The notes under the pieces are model-generated. The model worked only from the letters and a program-made list of their open reading frames with translations. It was not told the origin of the DNA and made no database searches. Positions 53,120-63,563 of a DNA stretch of 64,000 nt are shown piece after piece (within the stretch, counting starts at the first letter, position 1; each line of letters begins with the position of its first letter). The stretch comes from Acidobacteriaceae bacterium (lineage in GTDB: Bacteria > Acidobacteriota > Terriglobia > Terriglobales > Acidobacteriaceae), in NCBI GenBank assembly GCA_003156805.1, contig PMHV01000025.1:55412-119411 (forward strand), given 5' to 3'. The translations under genes and the position numbers were made by a program.

Positions 53120-53923
53120 ATGGGTGTGACGGTCTCGATGCTGGCCAGCGGCAGCCGGGGAAATTGCGCTGTCGTGGCCAGCGCGCGCACCAAAATTCTT
53201 GTCGATGCCGGAATCTCCTGCCGCGAGACCTTCAAGCGCATGAAATCTCGGGGGGAAGATCCGCACTCCCTGTCGGCCATTCTGATCACCCACGAACACT
53301 CCGATCACATTTACGGATTGGCGGTGCTGGCGAGAAAGTTGCGCATTCCGGTATTCATGACGGGAAGAACGCATCAGGCTTGGGCGCGCGCCCTGCGCGA
53401 CGAAAGCGGCGAGCGCCCGCAACTGGAGAAACTGGAACGCTTCGAAGCCGGACGCGGCTTTCAAGTCGGCGATATCGCGGTGAGGCCCTTCACCATTCCC
53501 CATGACGCCGCCGATCCGGTGGGTTTTACCTTCCAGGCCGAAGGGACCAAAGTAGGCATGGCCACCGATCTCGGCTACCTGCCGCGAAACGTTTGCGATG
53601 CGCTGCGCGGTTGCGATGTGCTGGTCATCGAGTCGAACCACGATCTCGACATGCTGCGCAGCGGGCCTTATCCCTGGCCGGTGAAGCAGCGCATCGCCGA
53701 CCGCCTGGGCCACCTCTCGAACAAGCGTCTGGCCGATTTCTTCGCCAGCGACTATGATAATAGGGCGGCGTTTATCGTGCTGGCGCATCTCTCTGAAGAG
53801 AACAACCATCCGGAAATTGCCCGGAGAGAAGCCGAACAGGCGCTGGCCGAGCGCGGTGGATTGTTCCAGAACCGGGTACTGCTGGCGGCGCAGTCTGGGG
53901 TGCTGCCGCCGATTCGCCTGTAG
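53120..53923 (+). CDS. MBL-fold metallo-hydrolase, WalJ/YycJ-like
   Basis: 267 residues. Metallo-beta-lactamase motif HEHSDHIYGL (~residue 58), second His in FTIPHDAADPVGF, DLGY for the bridging Asp, and ESNHDLDML for the third region; these fit the YycJ/WalJ subgroup. SMLASGSRGNCAVV at the N-terminus is the group's start. Relatives are nucleases acting in DNA repair or cell-wall-linked signalling; the role here is inferred. Confidence 0.88.
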   Translation: MGVTVSMLASGSRGNCAVVASARTKILVDAGISCRETFKRMKSRGEDPHSLSAILITHEHSDHIYGLAVLARKLRIPVFMTGRTHQAWARALRDESGERPQLEKLERFEAGRGFQVGDIAVRPFTIPHDAADPVGFTFQAEGTKVGMATDLGYLPRNVCDALRGCDVLVIESNHDLDMLRSGPYPWPVKQRIADRLGHLSNKRLADFFASDYDNRAAFIVLAHLSEENNHPEIARREAEQALAERGGLFQNRVLLAAQSGVLPPIRL

Positions 53924-53929
53924 TAACTT

Positions 53930-54373
53930 ATGAGTCAGCAGTGCGTCGATCCAATCGTGGGCAAGATCCTGGCGGGCTGGCGCTATGACATTTCCGGCCT
54001 GGCGCTGGAAATGCGCGGCGACTACGAGGGCCATTTCACCGCCTGCGATCGTTGCCTCCGCCGCCAACGCCTGCACCGTATGATCGACGTGGGGTTGATC
54101 GCCCTGGCTTCGCTTTCCGCCGCCGTCTTCCTGCTCGCGTTTGGAGTGATTCGCCACTTCGGCCCGCGACATGCTTTTTGGCTCGAAGTTGCCGCTCTTT
54201 CCGGGTTTGCGTTGTCGGCTCTGATCTGGCTGGGAGTGGCTGTGGCCACGCCCGCCCCGGTCACCGTGCTGGATGCCGCCAAACAAGGTGCGCGCCGCGT
54301 GCATGATCGCTTGCCCGAGGAAATTCGCCAGCGGCTGCCGGAAGAACTGCGCGTTAAAATTACCGGGACCTGA
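53930..54373 (+). CDS. Small membrane protein with zinc-like Cys/His motif
   Basis: 147 residues. The N-terminal cytoplasmic part has QQCVDP and HFTACDRCLRRQRLH, an anti-sigma-like or zinc-knuckle arrangement (H-x3-C-x2-C). Two membrane helices (~residues 54-74 and 86-106, IALASLSAAVFLLAFGVI and VAALSGFALSALIWLGVAVA) and a basic amphipathic tail follow. Six bp from the previous gene. Function unknown. Confidence 0.65.
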   Translation: MSQQCVDPIVGKILAGWRYDISGLALEMRGDYEGHFTACDRCLRRQRLHRMIDVGLIALASLSAAVFLLAFGVIRHFGPRHAFWLEVAALSGFALSALIWLGVAVATPAPVTVLDAAKQGARRVHDRLPEEIRQRLPEELRVKITGT

Positions 54374-54376
54374 CAC

Positions 54377-54745
54377 TTGCCTCTGCGTGCCTCACAAATC
54401 GTAACCATCGCCCTGCTGGGCGTTCTGTTGGGCGCTTTTGGGGGAGTTGTCTGTTTCTTGCCTGCGCAGTGGCCGGCTGCGGGTCACTGTCATAGTTATG
54501 GCATGCGGGGTCATATCATGCCGGCGGGCGCTGTTCCGGCTCCGCAACCCGTTCCGCATCGCTGCTGCGTGAGTGGACATCAGTCAGCGATGCTCACGGC
54601 TTCGTTTTCGCCGCGTCCGCTGGACTTGCAGGCGAACCTGGCGAACACAACTTCATTTCCTGTGACCGCAAGCGCGAATCCTAACTTTCCGGTCTCAACT
54701 CCCCAAGCCGGCAGCCCGCCAGGCCTCGCTCCTCTCAGAATCTAG
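54377..54745 (+). CDS. Small His/Cys-rich exported hypothetical protein
   Basis: 122 residues from TTG 54377, three bases after the previous stop. Signal-like or anchoring helix (IVTIALLGVLLGAFGGVVCF), then GHCHSYGMRGHIMPAG and HRCCVSGHQSAML. The dense His/Cys/Met pattern suggests metal binding, in line with the Met-rich outer-membrane protein downstream. Family not recognised. Confidence 0.55.
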   Translation: MPLRASQIVTIALLGVLLGAFGGVVCFLPAQWPAAGHCHSYGMRGHIMPAGAVPAPQPVPHRCCVSGHQSAMLTASFSPRPLDLQANLANTTSFPVTASANPNFPVSTPQAGSPPGLAPLRI

Positions 54746-54880
54746 ACTTCGCTCCAAGTCTTTCCTGGTTGTTCATCCCCAGCCCGGACACGCCCCTCGA
54801 TTCTGGGCCGAGAATAAATCTCGTGAAGCTCCGGACGAGGATGCCGGCAAATTTTCCCTGCCGCTTGCGAGCGAGGTTTT

Positions 54881-56281
54881 GTGCGAAAGCGAAATTGCAT
54901 CTTGTATTCCACGGTCGCCTGTTTGTTGTCCCTGGCTGCGGGGCTGCCGGTTTCGGCCCAAATGACAAAGATGCCAAATCCGCAGACGGCGACCGAACCA
55001 TCTGCCAGCCAGCCGGTTCCCGATTCGTCGAGCCAAAACGATGCTATGCCGGAGATGCAGATGCCGGGAACGGACATGAACCCTGGAATGGATATGAAGA
55101 TGGGGGAACAAGAAAACTCCGCGCTGCCTTCGCCGCACGCAGGCTCGGGCACGGCGTGGGAGCCGGCGTCGGTGCCCGCACATGAGTGGATGCTGATGCG
55201 CGGCGGCTGGGAGCTGATGGCGCATGGCGTGATCTTTATCGATTACAACCAGCAGGGCGGGCCGCGCGGCGAAGGCAAAGCCGAGTCGGTGAACTGGGGC
55301 ATGACGATGGAGCAGCACAAACTATGGGCGGGCACGATTCTTTTCCGGCAGATGTTTTCCGCCGAGTCGCTGACTTCGCCGCATCCCGGCTTTCCCGAAT
55401 TGTTTCAGACCGGAGAAACTTATCATGGCGAGCCGCTGGTCGATCATCAGCATCCACACAATGTTTTCGCCGAGCTTTCCCTGTTCTATACTTTGCCGCT
55501 GTCGCAGAAAATTAGCTGGGAGCTTTACGGCGGACCCTCGGCGGAGCCGGCGCTCGGTCCCGTCACCTACATTCACCGCACTTCCGCTTCGGAACTGCCG
55601 CTGGCCCCGCTCAGCCATCATTTACAGGACTCTACGCACACCAGCTTCGGCGTTGTGACTACGGGATTTGTGATCGATCGAATCAAGCTGGAGGCTTCGG
55701 CCTTCAACGGCCACGAACCCGATGAACAACGGTGGAGCATTCAGCTGGCGCCGCTCGATTCGTGGTCGGCGCGGGCCAGCATCGCGCCCGGGCGCAACTG
55801 GACGGGGCAGTACAGCATTGGACGCCTGGAACACCCCGAAGCGCTCGAACCCGGCGACCAGATACGGCAAACCGCATCCATCGAGCACAACCGGCCGCTG
55901 GCCAAGGGAAACTGGGCGACTTCCCTGGTCTGGGGACGCGTTCACAAATTCGCCACCAATACCAACCTCAACGGCTATCTGCTGGAATCCACGCTCAATT
56001 TTCTGCGGCGCGATTACGTCTTCACGCGGATGGAACTGGTCGACAAAGACGAATTATTTCCCCAGGCGGCGGTTCATCCCGCCTACCGCATCGGCGCTTA
56101 CACTCTTGGCGGCGTGCGCGACCTGCTGCAGAATCGCGTCTGGCAATTGGGCCTGGGCGCGGATGTGACCGTGTACTCGAAGCCAGCCGTGCTGGATGCG
56201 GCCTACGGAAATTATCCCGTTTCGTTCCAAATCTTCTTGCGCATGCGACCGGGACTGCGCCCGGCTGCACATCGGCACTGA
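54881..56281 (+). CDS. Outer-membrane beta-barrel-like protein with Met-rich N-terminus
   Basis: 466 residues from GTG 54881. Signal peptide ends LPVSAQ. The mature N-terminus contains MPEMQMPGTDMNPGMDMKMG, a Met-rich stretch of the kind that binds Cu(I). The rest looks like a beta-barrel: alternating aromatic/hydrophobic strands and a polar loop YHGEPLVDHQHPHNV with a His cluster. Such proteins occur beside copper-handling genes in Acidobacteriota; substrate is an inference. A His/Cys-rich small protein precedes it (135 bp apart). Confidence 0.68.
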   Translation: MRKRNCILYSTVACLLSLAAGLPVSAQMTKMPNPQTATEPSASQPVPDSSSQNDAMPEMQMPGTDMNPGMDMKMGEQENSALPSPHAGSGTAWEPASVPAHEWMLMRGGWELMAHGVIFIDYNQQGGPRGEGKAESVNWGMTMEQHKLWAGTILFRQMFSAESLTSPHPGFPELFQTGETYHGEPLVDHQHPHNVFAELSLFYTLPLSQKISWELYGGPSAEPALGPVTYIHRTSASELPLAPLSHHLQDSTHTSFGVVTTGFVIDRIKLEASAFNGHEPDEQRWSIQLAPLDSWSARASIAPGRNWTGQYSIGRLEHPEALEPGDQIRQTASIEHNRPLAKGNWATSLVWGRVHKFATNTNLNGYLLESTLNFLRRDYVFTRMELVDKDELFPQAAVHPAYRIGAYTLGGVRDLLQNRVWQLGLGADVTVYSKPAVLDAAYGNYPVSFQIFLRMRPGLRPAAHRH

Positions 56282-56437
56282 AGAATTTCTTTAGCGAAGA
56301 GCCGGCCAGACGCTATGCTTTCGCCGCAGCGGCCTCCAGCAATGCCTGCCCTTCTACGTTGGCGGATTCGTTCTGCTATTCTTTTTCAGGCCGCAAGCGC
56401 CCATCGGCTCATTGGCCGAACATCCTAGGAGAATAGC

Positions 56438-57181
56438 GTGTCCATCAATGGGCCGGAAGAATTGGAAGGAATGCGCGCAGCCGGTGGCATCGTGCGTCAG
56501 ATGCTGGAGGCGATGAAGCGCGCCGTTCGCCCCGGCGTCACTACCGCGCAGCTCGATGAGGTGGGCGCGGAAGTGATGCGCGGGCACGGAGCACGGTCGG
56601 CGCCGGCGCTGGTCTACGGCTTTCCCGGAGTAAGCTGCATCAGCGTCAATGACGAGGCCGTACACGGCATCCCCGGCGAGCGGACTTTGCGGGAAGGCGA
56701 TTTGGTGAAGCTCGATGTCACCATCGAGAAAGACGGCTTCATGGCCGATGCCGCCGTCACCGTCCCGGTGGGCGAGGTCGCGGACGATCTGCAACACCTG
56801 GTCCGTTGCGCGGAGCGTGCTTTCGCGAAAGCCATGCTGGTGGCGCGGGCAGGCTTCCGGGTTTCTGAGATCGGGCGCATGGTGGAAGGCGAGGTCAAGC
56901 GCAGTGGCTTCTCGGTGATTCGCGAGCTGGGAGGGCACGGCATCGGGCGCACCATCCACGAAGCGCCGCGAGTGCCGAACTACGCCGATCCCGAGGCTCG
57001 CCAGATCCTCACCGAAGGCCTGGTGATTACGGTTGAACCGATTATTGCGGCCGGCTCTGGCCGCACCTTTCTGGCGCAGGATGGCTGGACGGTTCGCACC
57101 GCCGATCGCAGGCCGTCAGCGCATTACGAGCATACTTTGGTGATTACGAAGGGCGAGCCGATGCTGCTCACGGCAGCGTAG
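56438..57181 (+). CDS. map: Methionine aminopeptidase, type I
   Basis: 247 residues from GTG 56438 (TAGGAG upstream). Removes the initiator Met from nascent proteins. Metal ligands: LDVTIEKDGFMADAAV (two Asp), GGHGIG (His), VITVEPI (Glu) and YEHTLVIT (Glu). EAVHGIPG carries the substrate-contact His. The family's N-terminal zinc finger is absent, as in other short MetAPs. Stand-alone here, away from the ribosomal operon. Confidence 0.94.
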   Translation: MSINGPEELEGMRAAGGIVRQMLEAMKRAVRPGVTTAQLDEVGAEVMRGHGARSAPALVYGFPGVSCISVNDEAVHGIPGERTLREGDLVKLDVTIEKDGFMADAAVTVPVGEVADDLQHLVRCAERAFAKAMLVARAGFRVSEIGRMVEGEVKRSGFSVIRELGGHGIGRTIHEAPRVPNYADPEARQILTEGLVITVEPIIAAGSGRTFLAQDGWTVRTADRRPSAHYEHTLVITKGEPMLLTAA

Positions 57182-57304
57182 AACAGCCTCGGGGGCTAAA
57201 GCCCGCGTTGCTGACAGGAGCGATGATCGCAGCGTTGGAAGCGCTGCGCCACCCAAAATCTGCGCCACCTACCGATGGGTTTGCGCAAAAGTCCTACTCG
57301 TCTC

Positions 57305-57781
57305 TCACGCCTTGATGTGGCAGCTCGCCTGGCCGCGCTTTTCCAGATACTGCTGGTGGTAATCCTCGGCAGGATAGAACTCGACCGCCGGAACGATCTG
57401 GGTCACGATGGGCTTGGAGAAGCGATGCGCTTTTTCGAGCGAGTCTTTTGAGGCCTTCGCGGCCGTCTCCTGCTCCGGAGAATGAAAGAATATCGCCGAG
57501 CGATATTGTTTGCCCCAGTCGGGGCCTTGACGGTTGAGCTGCGTGGGATCGTGATTCTCCCAGAAAACTTTGAGCAGGTCTTCATAGCGAACCTTGGCCG
57601 GATCGAATTCCACCTCGACCGCCTCGGCATGGCCGGTGCTATCGGTGCAAACGTCTTTGTAGGTAGGTTTCTCGGTGCGCCCGCCGGTATAGCCTACGCG
57701 CGTCGATAGCACTCCCGGAATTTGACGGAAGGTTGCTTCCACTCCCCAAAAACATCCCGCTGCAAATGTGGCTTTTGCCAT
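57305..57781 (-). CDS. msrA: Peptide-methionine (S)-S-oxide reductase
   Basis: 158 residues from ATG 57781. Reduces methionine-S-sulfoxide. Catalytic Cys in [12 protein letters not shown] (~residue 10), conserved GYTGG and [22 protein letters not shown], and a C-terminal Cys (GQASCHIKA) as candidate resolving residue. GGGGAG lies 11 bases upstream. A longer reading toward 58657 is a shadow of the gene on the other strand. Confidence 0.93.
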   Translation of the reverse strand: MAKATFAAGCFWGVEATFRQIPGVLSTRVGYTGGRTEKPTYKDVCTDSTGHAEAVEVEFDPAKVRYEDLLKVFWENHDPTQLNRQGPDWGKQYRSAIFFHSPEQETAAKASKDSLEKAHRFSKPIVTQIVPAVEFYPAEDYHQQYLEKRGQASCHIKA

Positions 57782-57964
57782 GTCTTCAATCGCTCCCCGA
57801 GGACGGTAATTTCCGCTGGCCGGTTTGCCCGCAGGCTCTATTAGATGACGAAACCGCAAGAAAGTCACGGACCTCGCAACCAGTGGCCTATTTGGGCAAT
57901 TGACGCTGTTCGCGATTCGGGTTAAAGTCCGGGCAGCGTTGTCGTTGTCCCCAGGGGGAGTTCT

Positions 57965-59299
57965 GTGGAGTTGCGTACCAGCCGCGCCAGAAGGGCGCAG
58001 AAACTTGCGGGCTTTTTTCTGACCTCGCTTCTGCTCGTGGCGGCATCCCAATCTGCGCTCGCCGTTTCTGGTTTCGAGCCGCAGAGACGCGTGGGCTACA
58101 GCACAGGCGATCAGTGGGAACCTGCCATCGCCGCCGACGGGCGCGGACACATCTACATTCTTTTTCCGCAGTATGGCCCCGTAACCAATTGCCCCGGTTG
58201 CACCGCTCCCACCATGGCGCTGCTGACCAGCAACGACAACGGCATTTCGTGGGAGCCGGCACGGCCTCTGTTTCCCTACCCCACCGGCCAGTTTGATCCC
58301 CAGATCGTGGTCGATCCCGCCGACCGGCAAACGCTGTATGCCTCGTGGCTGCAGAACGAGAAACGCGACGTGATCGTAGCCCGTTCGCAGGATTTTGGCC
58401 GTAGCTGGAATTACGCGCTGGCGGAACACTCCACCGACGATGCCGATAAGCCCGTGCTCGCCGTGCGCGGCCCCGATGTATACGTAGGATTCAATCATGA
58501 TGGGAATTTTTTCGTCGCGGCCTCGCATGATTTCGCCCAGAATTTTTCTTCCGTGAATGTAAATCCCGGTGCCGAGCCGGGCTGGTCGCTGGCCGGCGGA
58601 GCGACGATTGACGTCTCCGGCAATGTTTATTTTTCCTGGACCGCCTACGCCCGCCACGATCTCAGCAGCCGGCCGGTGCGCGTTTACTTGAGCCGATCGT
58701 CAGATGGCGGCCACAACTGGAACACCAGCCTCATGGATGTCTCCGGCGCGCCGCCGCCTTGCGCGCTTCAGGCCTGCGAAACCGGCTTCCTGGGCGCTCA
58801 AATCACTCTGGCTTCCGATGCCTCGGGAGCGATCTACGCGCTGTGGAATTCCGGCAGCGCCAAGGGCGGACCGGAGCGGATTTATTTTTCGTCTTCCACC
58901 ACCGGCGGCAACACCTGGTCGGCAAAAACCGATGTCTCCGCGGCTGGCGCGCGCGTGGAACATGCCTTTCCCGCCATGGTCGCAGGCGCGGCCGGCGATG
59001 TGCGCATCGCCTGGATGGATACGCGAGCCACCGACATGAGCACCGCCGACTCGCGCAACCATCCGCTGTGGAACACTTTCTATCGCACCTCCACCAACGG
59101 CGGCGCGACCTGGTCGGCCGAGTCGCAACTCTCCGGCCCCGCGCGCGGCTACGATTACATCCTATCGACCGGCTTCCGCTTTCCCTTCGGCGACTACTTT
59201 TCACTTACGATCGACAACCTGGGATCGACTCACGCGGTGTGGGGCGAAGGCCGCAATTACAAGTCGCCAGGCTCGATCTGGTACACGCACGGGCGGTAG
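57965..59299 (+). CDS. Secreted sialidase-like Asp-box (BNR) propeller protein
   Basis: 444 residues from GTG 57965 (GGGGGAG upstream). Signal peptide ([19 protein letters not shown]). Five Asp-box (S-x-D-x-G-x-x-W) motifs: [40 protein letters not shown] and [10 protein letters not shown], as in six-bladed sialidase-type propellers. Catalytic Arg triad of true sialidases is not evident, so the activity is uncertain. Confidence 0.75.
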   Translation: MELRTSRARRAQKLAGFFLTSLLLVAASQSALAVSGFEPQRRVGYSTGDQWEPAIAADGRGHIYILFPQYGPVTNCPGCTAPTMALLTSNDNGISWEPARPLFPYPTGQFDPQIVVDPADRQTLYASWLQNEKRDVIVARSQDFGRSWNYALAEHSTDDADKPVLAVRGPDVYVGFNHDGNFFVAASHDFAQNFSSVNVNPGAEPGWSLAGGATIDVSGNVYFSWTAYARHDLSSRPVRVYLSRSSDGGHNWNTSLMDVSGAPPPCALQACETGFLGAQITLASDASGAIYALWNSGSAKGGPERIYFSSSTTGGNTWSAKTDVSAAGARVEHAFPAMVAGAAGDVRIAWMDTRATDMSTADSRNHPLWNTFYRTSTNGGATWSAESQLSGPARGYDYILSTGFRFPFGDYFSLTIDNLGSTHAVWGEGRNYKSPGSIWYTHGR

Positions 59300-59380
59300 T
59301 AGGACAGTGGTCAGTGGTCAGTTAGGATTCTCTCGGACACAGGCCACTAATCACCGCCACGAATCGCTCACCACTGATCA

Positions 59381-60328
59381 CTACTCCACGATCAATCCGC
59401 CGGTCAGGTCAGCCAGGCGCGGGATGCCACGATCCTCGCACCAGCGCTGCAGTTCGTCCACGATTTTTTCGGTCGAGCACGGATCCCAATAGCTGGCCGT
59501 GCCCACCTGCACGGCGCTTGCGCCGGCGAGCATGAACTCGACTACATCGGCGGCGGTGGAGATTCCTCCCATGCCGATGACGGGAATTTTCACCGCATGC
59601 GCGGCGTCGTAAACCATGCGCAGCGCGATGGGCTTGATGGCCGGTCCGGAAAGCCCTGCAGTGACGTTGGCGATGCGCGGCCTGCGCGTTTCCGGGTCGA
59701 TGGCCATGGCCACGAAGGTATTGATCAGCGAAATCGCGTCGGCGCCCGCCTCCTGCGCGATGTATGCCATTTGCGCGATGCTGGTGACGTTGGGCGAAAG
59801 CTTTACGATCAACGGTCGCCGCGCGACGCGTTTTGCCGTGGTCACCACTTCATCGAGTGAGCGCGGATCGCTGCCGAATTGCAGTCCGCCGTGCGCCGTG
59901 TTGGGGCAGGAAACATTCAACTCGTAGGCGGCGATGCCTTCGCCTTCGTTGAGAATTTCAATCGTCTTCTCGTAGTCTTCGCGGGTGTAGCCGAACACGT
60001 TGGCAAGCACGACGATGTCTTTCATGGGCTGCAGCTTGGGCAATTTCTCGTCGAGAAACGCACGCGCGCCGATATTCTGCAGGCCGATGGCATTGAGCAT
60101 GCCGGCCGCAGTCTCCCACAAACGCGGCGGCGGATTGCCGATCATCGGCTCCTTCGACAAGCCCTTCACCACGAATCCGCCCAGCTTGCTCAGGTGAACC
60201 ACATCCTCGAACTCGACGCCGTAGCCGAAGGTTCCGCTGGCCGCGATGATGGGATTTTTCAGCGCCACGCCGGCAAAGTTCACGCTGAGATCGGCTTTGG
60301 GCCGCCCCGAGTTCTTGGACGCGGTCAT
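59381..60328 (-). CDS. pyrD: Dihydroorotate dehydrogenase, class 1B
   Basis: 315 residues from ATG 60328, which overlaps the upstream gene's stop (ATGA). FMN-dependent pyrimidine biosynthesis. VNFAGVALKNPIIAASGTFG at the N-terminus, catalytic Cys in YELNVSCPNTAHGG (typical of class 1), PLIVKLSPNV and GMGGISTAADVVEFMLAGAS with VQVGTA for phosphate/FMN binding. Usual partner pyrK (PyrDII) is not adjacent. Confidence 0.95.
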   Translation of the reverse strand: MTASKNSGRPKADLSVNFAGVALKNPIIAASGTFGYGVEFEDVVHLSKLGGFVVKGLSKEPMIGNPPPRLWETAAGMLNAIGLQNIGARAFLDEKLPKLQPMKDIVVLANVFGYTREDYEKTIEILNEGEGIAAYELNVSCPNTAHGGLQFGSDPRSLDEVVTTAKRVARRPLIVKLSPNVTSIAQMAYIAQEAGADAISLINTFVAMAIDPETRRPRIANVTAGLSGPAIKPIALRMVYDAAHAVKIPVIGMGGISTAADVVEFMLAGASAVQVGTASYWDPCSTEKIVDELQRWCEDRGIPRLADLTGGLIVE

Positions 60329-62001
60329 CGCGGAGCAACTCCCGCCGCGGATCCTTCGGCGTCCTCCGCGTGATGTACCGGCGTCAGCGCCTCGGTCAGC
60401 ACGCGCCCCACCGCGTGCGTAGGCGCGTTGATTCCCAGCAGCGAAGCGAGCGTCGCCGCAAGATCCACCGGCTCGGCGCGCGTGCGATACGTGCCCGTTT
60501 GAAACGGCAATCCATAAAACGCCAGCGGCACGTGCGTATCGTAAGTGTAAGGCGACGCGTGGTCCGTGCCTTTCGACGCGCCGACCGTGTACGGCTCGGG
60601 CACGCCCAGCACATACCATCCGGCTTCCGGCGAATAGCTGTTCAGGAATTTCTTGCCGAAAGCTGTGGCCGGAACTTCGCTCTGCGCCAGTTGCGATTTG
60701 GTGAAGTAGTCGCGCAAGCCGGACTGCTTCATGGCTTCGCCGACGGCAGACTCGGCGTCGCGCTCTTTCACATGGGCCGCGGCGAACGCATTTTCGTCGA
60801 GCCACGCCACCGGATAATCCAGCTTGATGTAAGCCGCCGCATGACCCGGCGAGAACTTCACCGTCAGCGTGGTGTTGATCTGCGCTTCGAGTTTGCCCGC
60901 ATCCATATTCGCGGCCGGGATGCGCAACTTCTTCGCCGCCTCGGGCAACGCGGAAATCCCATGGTCCGCCGAAAGCGCGATCCACACGTTGGCCAAGCCG
61001 ATCTGATGGCCGAGAAAGCGGAAGAACTCGGCCAGTTCGCGGTCGAGCGCCAGCGCCATCTCTTTCATCTCCGGCGAATCCGGACCCACCTGATGACCCA
61101 GAATGTCGTTCGCCGATAGGCTGATCGAAAGCAAATCCGTGGTCTTGCCCGTGCCCAGGCTCTCGTACATCATCAACTCTTTCGCAAACTCCAGTTCGTA
61201 CTCGTTGGCAAACGGAGTCGAGCCGATCACCTCGTAGAATCCCGCATCCGATCCGTCTTTCGCCTGCCGGTGCGCGGTTGAGCGCAGCGTTGCTCCGCTG
61301 CCGTCTTTCCATTCGCGATCCCAATATTTCGCCGCGCGGCCGCCGTTGAAATCCTGCACCCACTTAGGCAAATCGCTGCGGTAGTAGGTCGAAGTAATCC
61401 ACGCGCCGCTCTTGGGTTCGATCCAGTAAGCCGCGTCCGCGCCAAAACCGCCGGGAAGCACGGCTGCACGGTCTTTCAGCGAAATCGCAAACACGCGCGA
61501 CTTCCCCTGTGTGGCCAGCTTCAACTCGTCGCCCAAAGTATCGGCCAGCAGATTGTGCGGCGAAGCCCCGGCCTTGTCTTTGTAGCCATCCCCAGCGCCC
61601 ACAATTTTCGTATCGTCATCCTCCACCGAAGTGACCATGCGTTTCTTCTTCGCGTCCCACCACTCATTGGCCACAATGCCATGCCCGTTGCTGTACGCGC
61701 CGGTAAACAGCGTGGCATGGCCGGGAGCGGTGCGGGTATTGACGTAATTGTAGTTGCAATCCGTGAAGTTCGCCCCGTGTTCCAGCAGCAGACGGAACCC
61801 TCCCTCGCCGAACTCATCGCGATAGCGCTCCAGATAATCGCCGCGAAACTGATCGATGACAATCACCACCACCAGCTTGGGATGCCCGTTGTAGGCCGAA
61901 GCGAAACTCGCAGGAGTGAAGCCGAGAAGAAAGACGCTCGCAAAGATAAAGAGGAAGAGGAGGCAGCGCCGGGCGCCGACAGATAGGGGGAGGGATCTCA
62001 T
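60325..62001 (-). CDS. Alkaline phosphatase-like nucleotide pyrophosphatase/phosphodiesterase, secreted
   Basis: 558 residues from ATG 62001. Signal peptide (LLFLFIFASVFLLGFTPASFAS). Metal site and nucleophile: VVIVIDQFRGDYLER (Asp), then NTRTAPGHATLFTG with the Thr nucleophile (~residue 95), WIALSADHGISALPEAAK and YDTHVPLAFYG for the second Asp/His. PafA-like architecture. Translation of pyrD is coupled to it by the ATGA overlap; no functional link is evident. Confidence 0.88.
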   Translation of the reverse strand: MRSLPLSVGARRCLLFLFIFASVFLLGFTPASFASAYNGHPKLVVVIVIDQFRGDYLERYRDEFGEGGFRLLLEHGANFTDCNYNYVNTRTAPGHATLFTGAYSNGHGIVANEWWDAKKKRMVTSVEDDDTKIVGAGDGYKDKAGASPHNLLADTLGDELKLATQGKSRVFAISLKDRAAVLPGGFGADAAYWIEPKSGAWITSTYYRSDLPKWVQDFNGGRAAKYWDREWKDGSGATLRSTAHRQAKDGSDAGFYEVIGSTPFANEYELEFAKELMMYESLGTGKTTDLLSISLSANDILGHQVGPDSPEMKEMALALDRELAEFFRFLGHQIGLANVWIALSADHGISALPEAAKKLRIPAANMDAGKLEAQINTTLTVKFSPGHAAAYIKLDYPVAWLDENAFAAAHVKERDAESAVGEAMKQSGLRDYFTKSQLAQSEVPATAFGKKFLNSYSPEAGWYVLGVPEPYTVGASKGTDHASPYTYDTHVPLAFYGLPFQTGTYRTRAEPVDLAATLASLLGINAPTHAVGRVLTEALTPVHHAEDAEGSAAGVAPR

Positions 62002-62165
62002 CGCGAAGTTAGTGTACACAGCCGGAAGCCCAAGGTGAAAGGAAGTCCCAACCATTTCCTGCCTCTGTGTAACCCTGTGGCCGCTGTGGTTGACGACTCC
62101 AGGAAACGTCCGCCGAGCTCAAGACGTGCATTTCCCGCCCCGTTTCCGTTACATTAGTCATTCCC

Positions 62166-63485
62166 ATGCTCGATCTGAATTTCGTTCGCGACAATCTTCC
62201 CCGAATCGAAGAAATGCTGTGCCAGCGCGGCCTGGACGCTGCCGCCGTGCTCAGGGATTTCTCCGCAGTCGACACCCAGCGCCGCCAGGCCATCACCGAA
62301 GCCGAAACCCTGAAGGCCCAGCGCAACAAGGCCTCGGACGAAATCGCCAAGCTGAAAAAGTCTGGCCAGGATGCCGGCGCAGCCATGGCGCAGACGAAAG
62401 AGTTGCGCGAACAAATCCAGACCCGCGAAAAAATTGCCGCCGATCTCGATGCCCGCCTGCACGAAATTCTTGCCGGCATTCCCAACATTCCGCACGCGAG
62501 CGTGCCCGTCGGCCGCAGCGCGGAAGAAAATGTCGAAGTCCGCCGCTGGGGCGCGCCGCCGCAGTTCGACTTCACTCCCAAACCCCACTGGGATCTCGGC
62601 GCCGAGTTGGGCATCCTCGATCTGGAACGCGCCGTCAAGCTCACCGGCGCGCGCTTCGCCGTCTATTGGGATCTGGGCGCAAAGCTCGAGCGCGCACTCG
62701 CCAACTTCATGCTCGATCTGCACACGCGCGAACATGGATACACCGAAGTCCTGCCACCGTATCTTGTGAACTCCGACTCGATGTACGGCACCGGCCAGTT
62801 GCCCAAGTTCGCCGCTGACTCGTTTCGCGTGCCGCTGGGAAAAAATACTGGCGATGGTGGTGATAACGAGAAAGACCTCTGGCTGATTCCCACCGCCGAG
62901 GTTCCGGTCACCAATCTCTATCGCGACGAAACTCTCGATGCCGCGCGCCTTCCGATTTCGCTCACCGCGTATACTCCATGTTTCCGCAGCGAGGCCGGGT
63001 CTTACGGCAAGGATGTGCGAGGCATCATCCGCCAGCATCAATTTCAAAAAGTTGAGCTGGTGAAGTTCTCGCGTCCGGAGAATTCTTACGAAGAGCACGA
63101 AAAGCTCACCCGCAACGCCGAGACAGTTTTGCAGAAGCTGGGCCTGCACTACCGCACGGTAGCGTTATGCACCGGCGATATGGGCCCATCCTCGGCGAAG
63201 ACCTATGACATTGAAGTCTGGCTTCCGGGGCAGCAGTTGTTTCGCGAGATTTCTTCGTGCTCCAATTTCGAGACCTACCAGGCGCGGCGCGCCAACATCC
63301 GTTACCGCCCCGAGGGCAAGAACAAACCCGAGTTTGTGCATACGCTGAATGGCAGCGGCCTGGCCGTAGGCCGGACGTGGGTGGCGATTCTGGAAAACTA
63401 TCAGCAGGCCGACGGCAGCGTAGCGATTCCCGAGGCTCTGCGCTCCTATATCGGCGCCGATCGAGTCACTCCGAAGAAGTTCTGA
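62166..63485 (+). CDS. serS: Seryl-tRNA synthetase
   Basis: 439 residues. N-terminal coiled-coil arm (residues ~35-100: [20 protein letters not shown]), then class II core: motif 2 ([20 protein letters not shown], followed by [15 protein letters not shown]) and motif 3 ([20 protein letters not shown]). A short insertion ([12 protein letters not shown]) precedes [13 protein letters not shown]. Normal length for the family. Starts at ATG 62166. Confidence 0.96.
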   Translation: MLDLNFVRDNLPRIEEMLCQRGLDAAAVLRDFSAVDTQRRQAITEAETLKAQRNKASDEIAKLKKSGQDAGAAMAQTKELREQIQTREKIAADLDARLHEILAGIPNIPHASVPVGRSAEENVEVRRWGAPPQFDFTPKPHWDLGAELGILDLERAVKLTGARFAVYWDLGAKLERALANFMLDLHTREHGYTEVLPPYLVNSDSMYGTGQLPKFAADSFRVPLGKNTGDGGDNEKDLWLIPTAEVPVTNLYRDETLDAARLPISLTAYTPCFRSEAGSYGKDVRGIIRQHQFQKVELVKFSRPENSYEEHEKLTRNAETVLQKLGLHYRTVALCTGDMGPSSAKTYDIEVWLPGQQLFREISSCSNFETYQARRANIRYRPEGKNKPEFVHTLNGSGLAVGRTWVAILENYQQADGSVAIPEALRSYIGADRVTPKKF

Positions 63486-63501
63486 GCGCGGAGAAGCGCC
63501 G

Positions 63502-63540
63502 ATATCAAAGATTGACAATCTTTGATATTACGGCTAGAGT
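63502..63540 (+). promoter_or_regulatory. Antitoxin promoter embedded in a perfect palindrome
   Basis: The perfect 27-bp palindrome (63502-63528) has arms ATATCAAAGATTG and CAATCTTTGATAT around one A. Its centre supplies a TTGACA -35 box (63512-63517); TAGAGT (63535-63540) lies 17 bp downstream. This fits autorepression by the ParD-like protein. Confidence 0.78.
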
Positions 63541-63563
63541 CTACAAGTTGGGAGCATAACCAC

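Noticed and set aside
57782..58657. N-terminal extension of msrA to 450 residues.
   Set aside because: The extension overlaps the Asp-box propeller gene antisense and has no family similarity; MsrA starts at ATG 57781.
60329..61363. Extension of pyrD to 660 residues.
   Set aside because: The added part is antisense-frame sequence of the alkaline-phosphatase-like gene on the same strand; PyrD similarity begins at ATG 60328.
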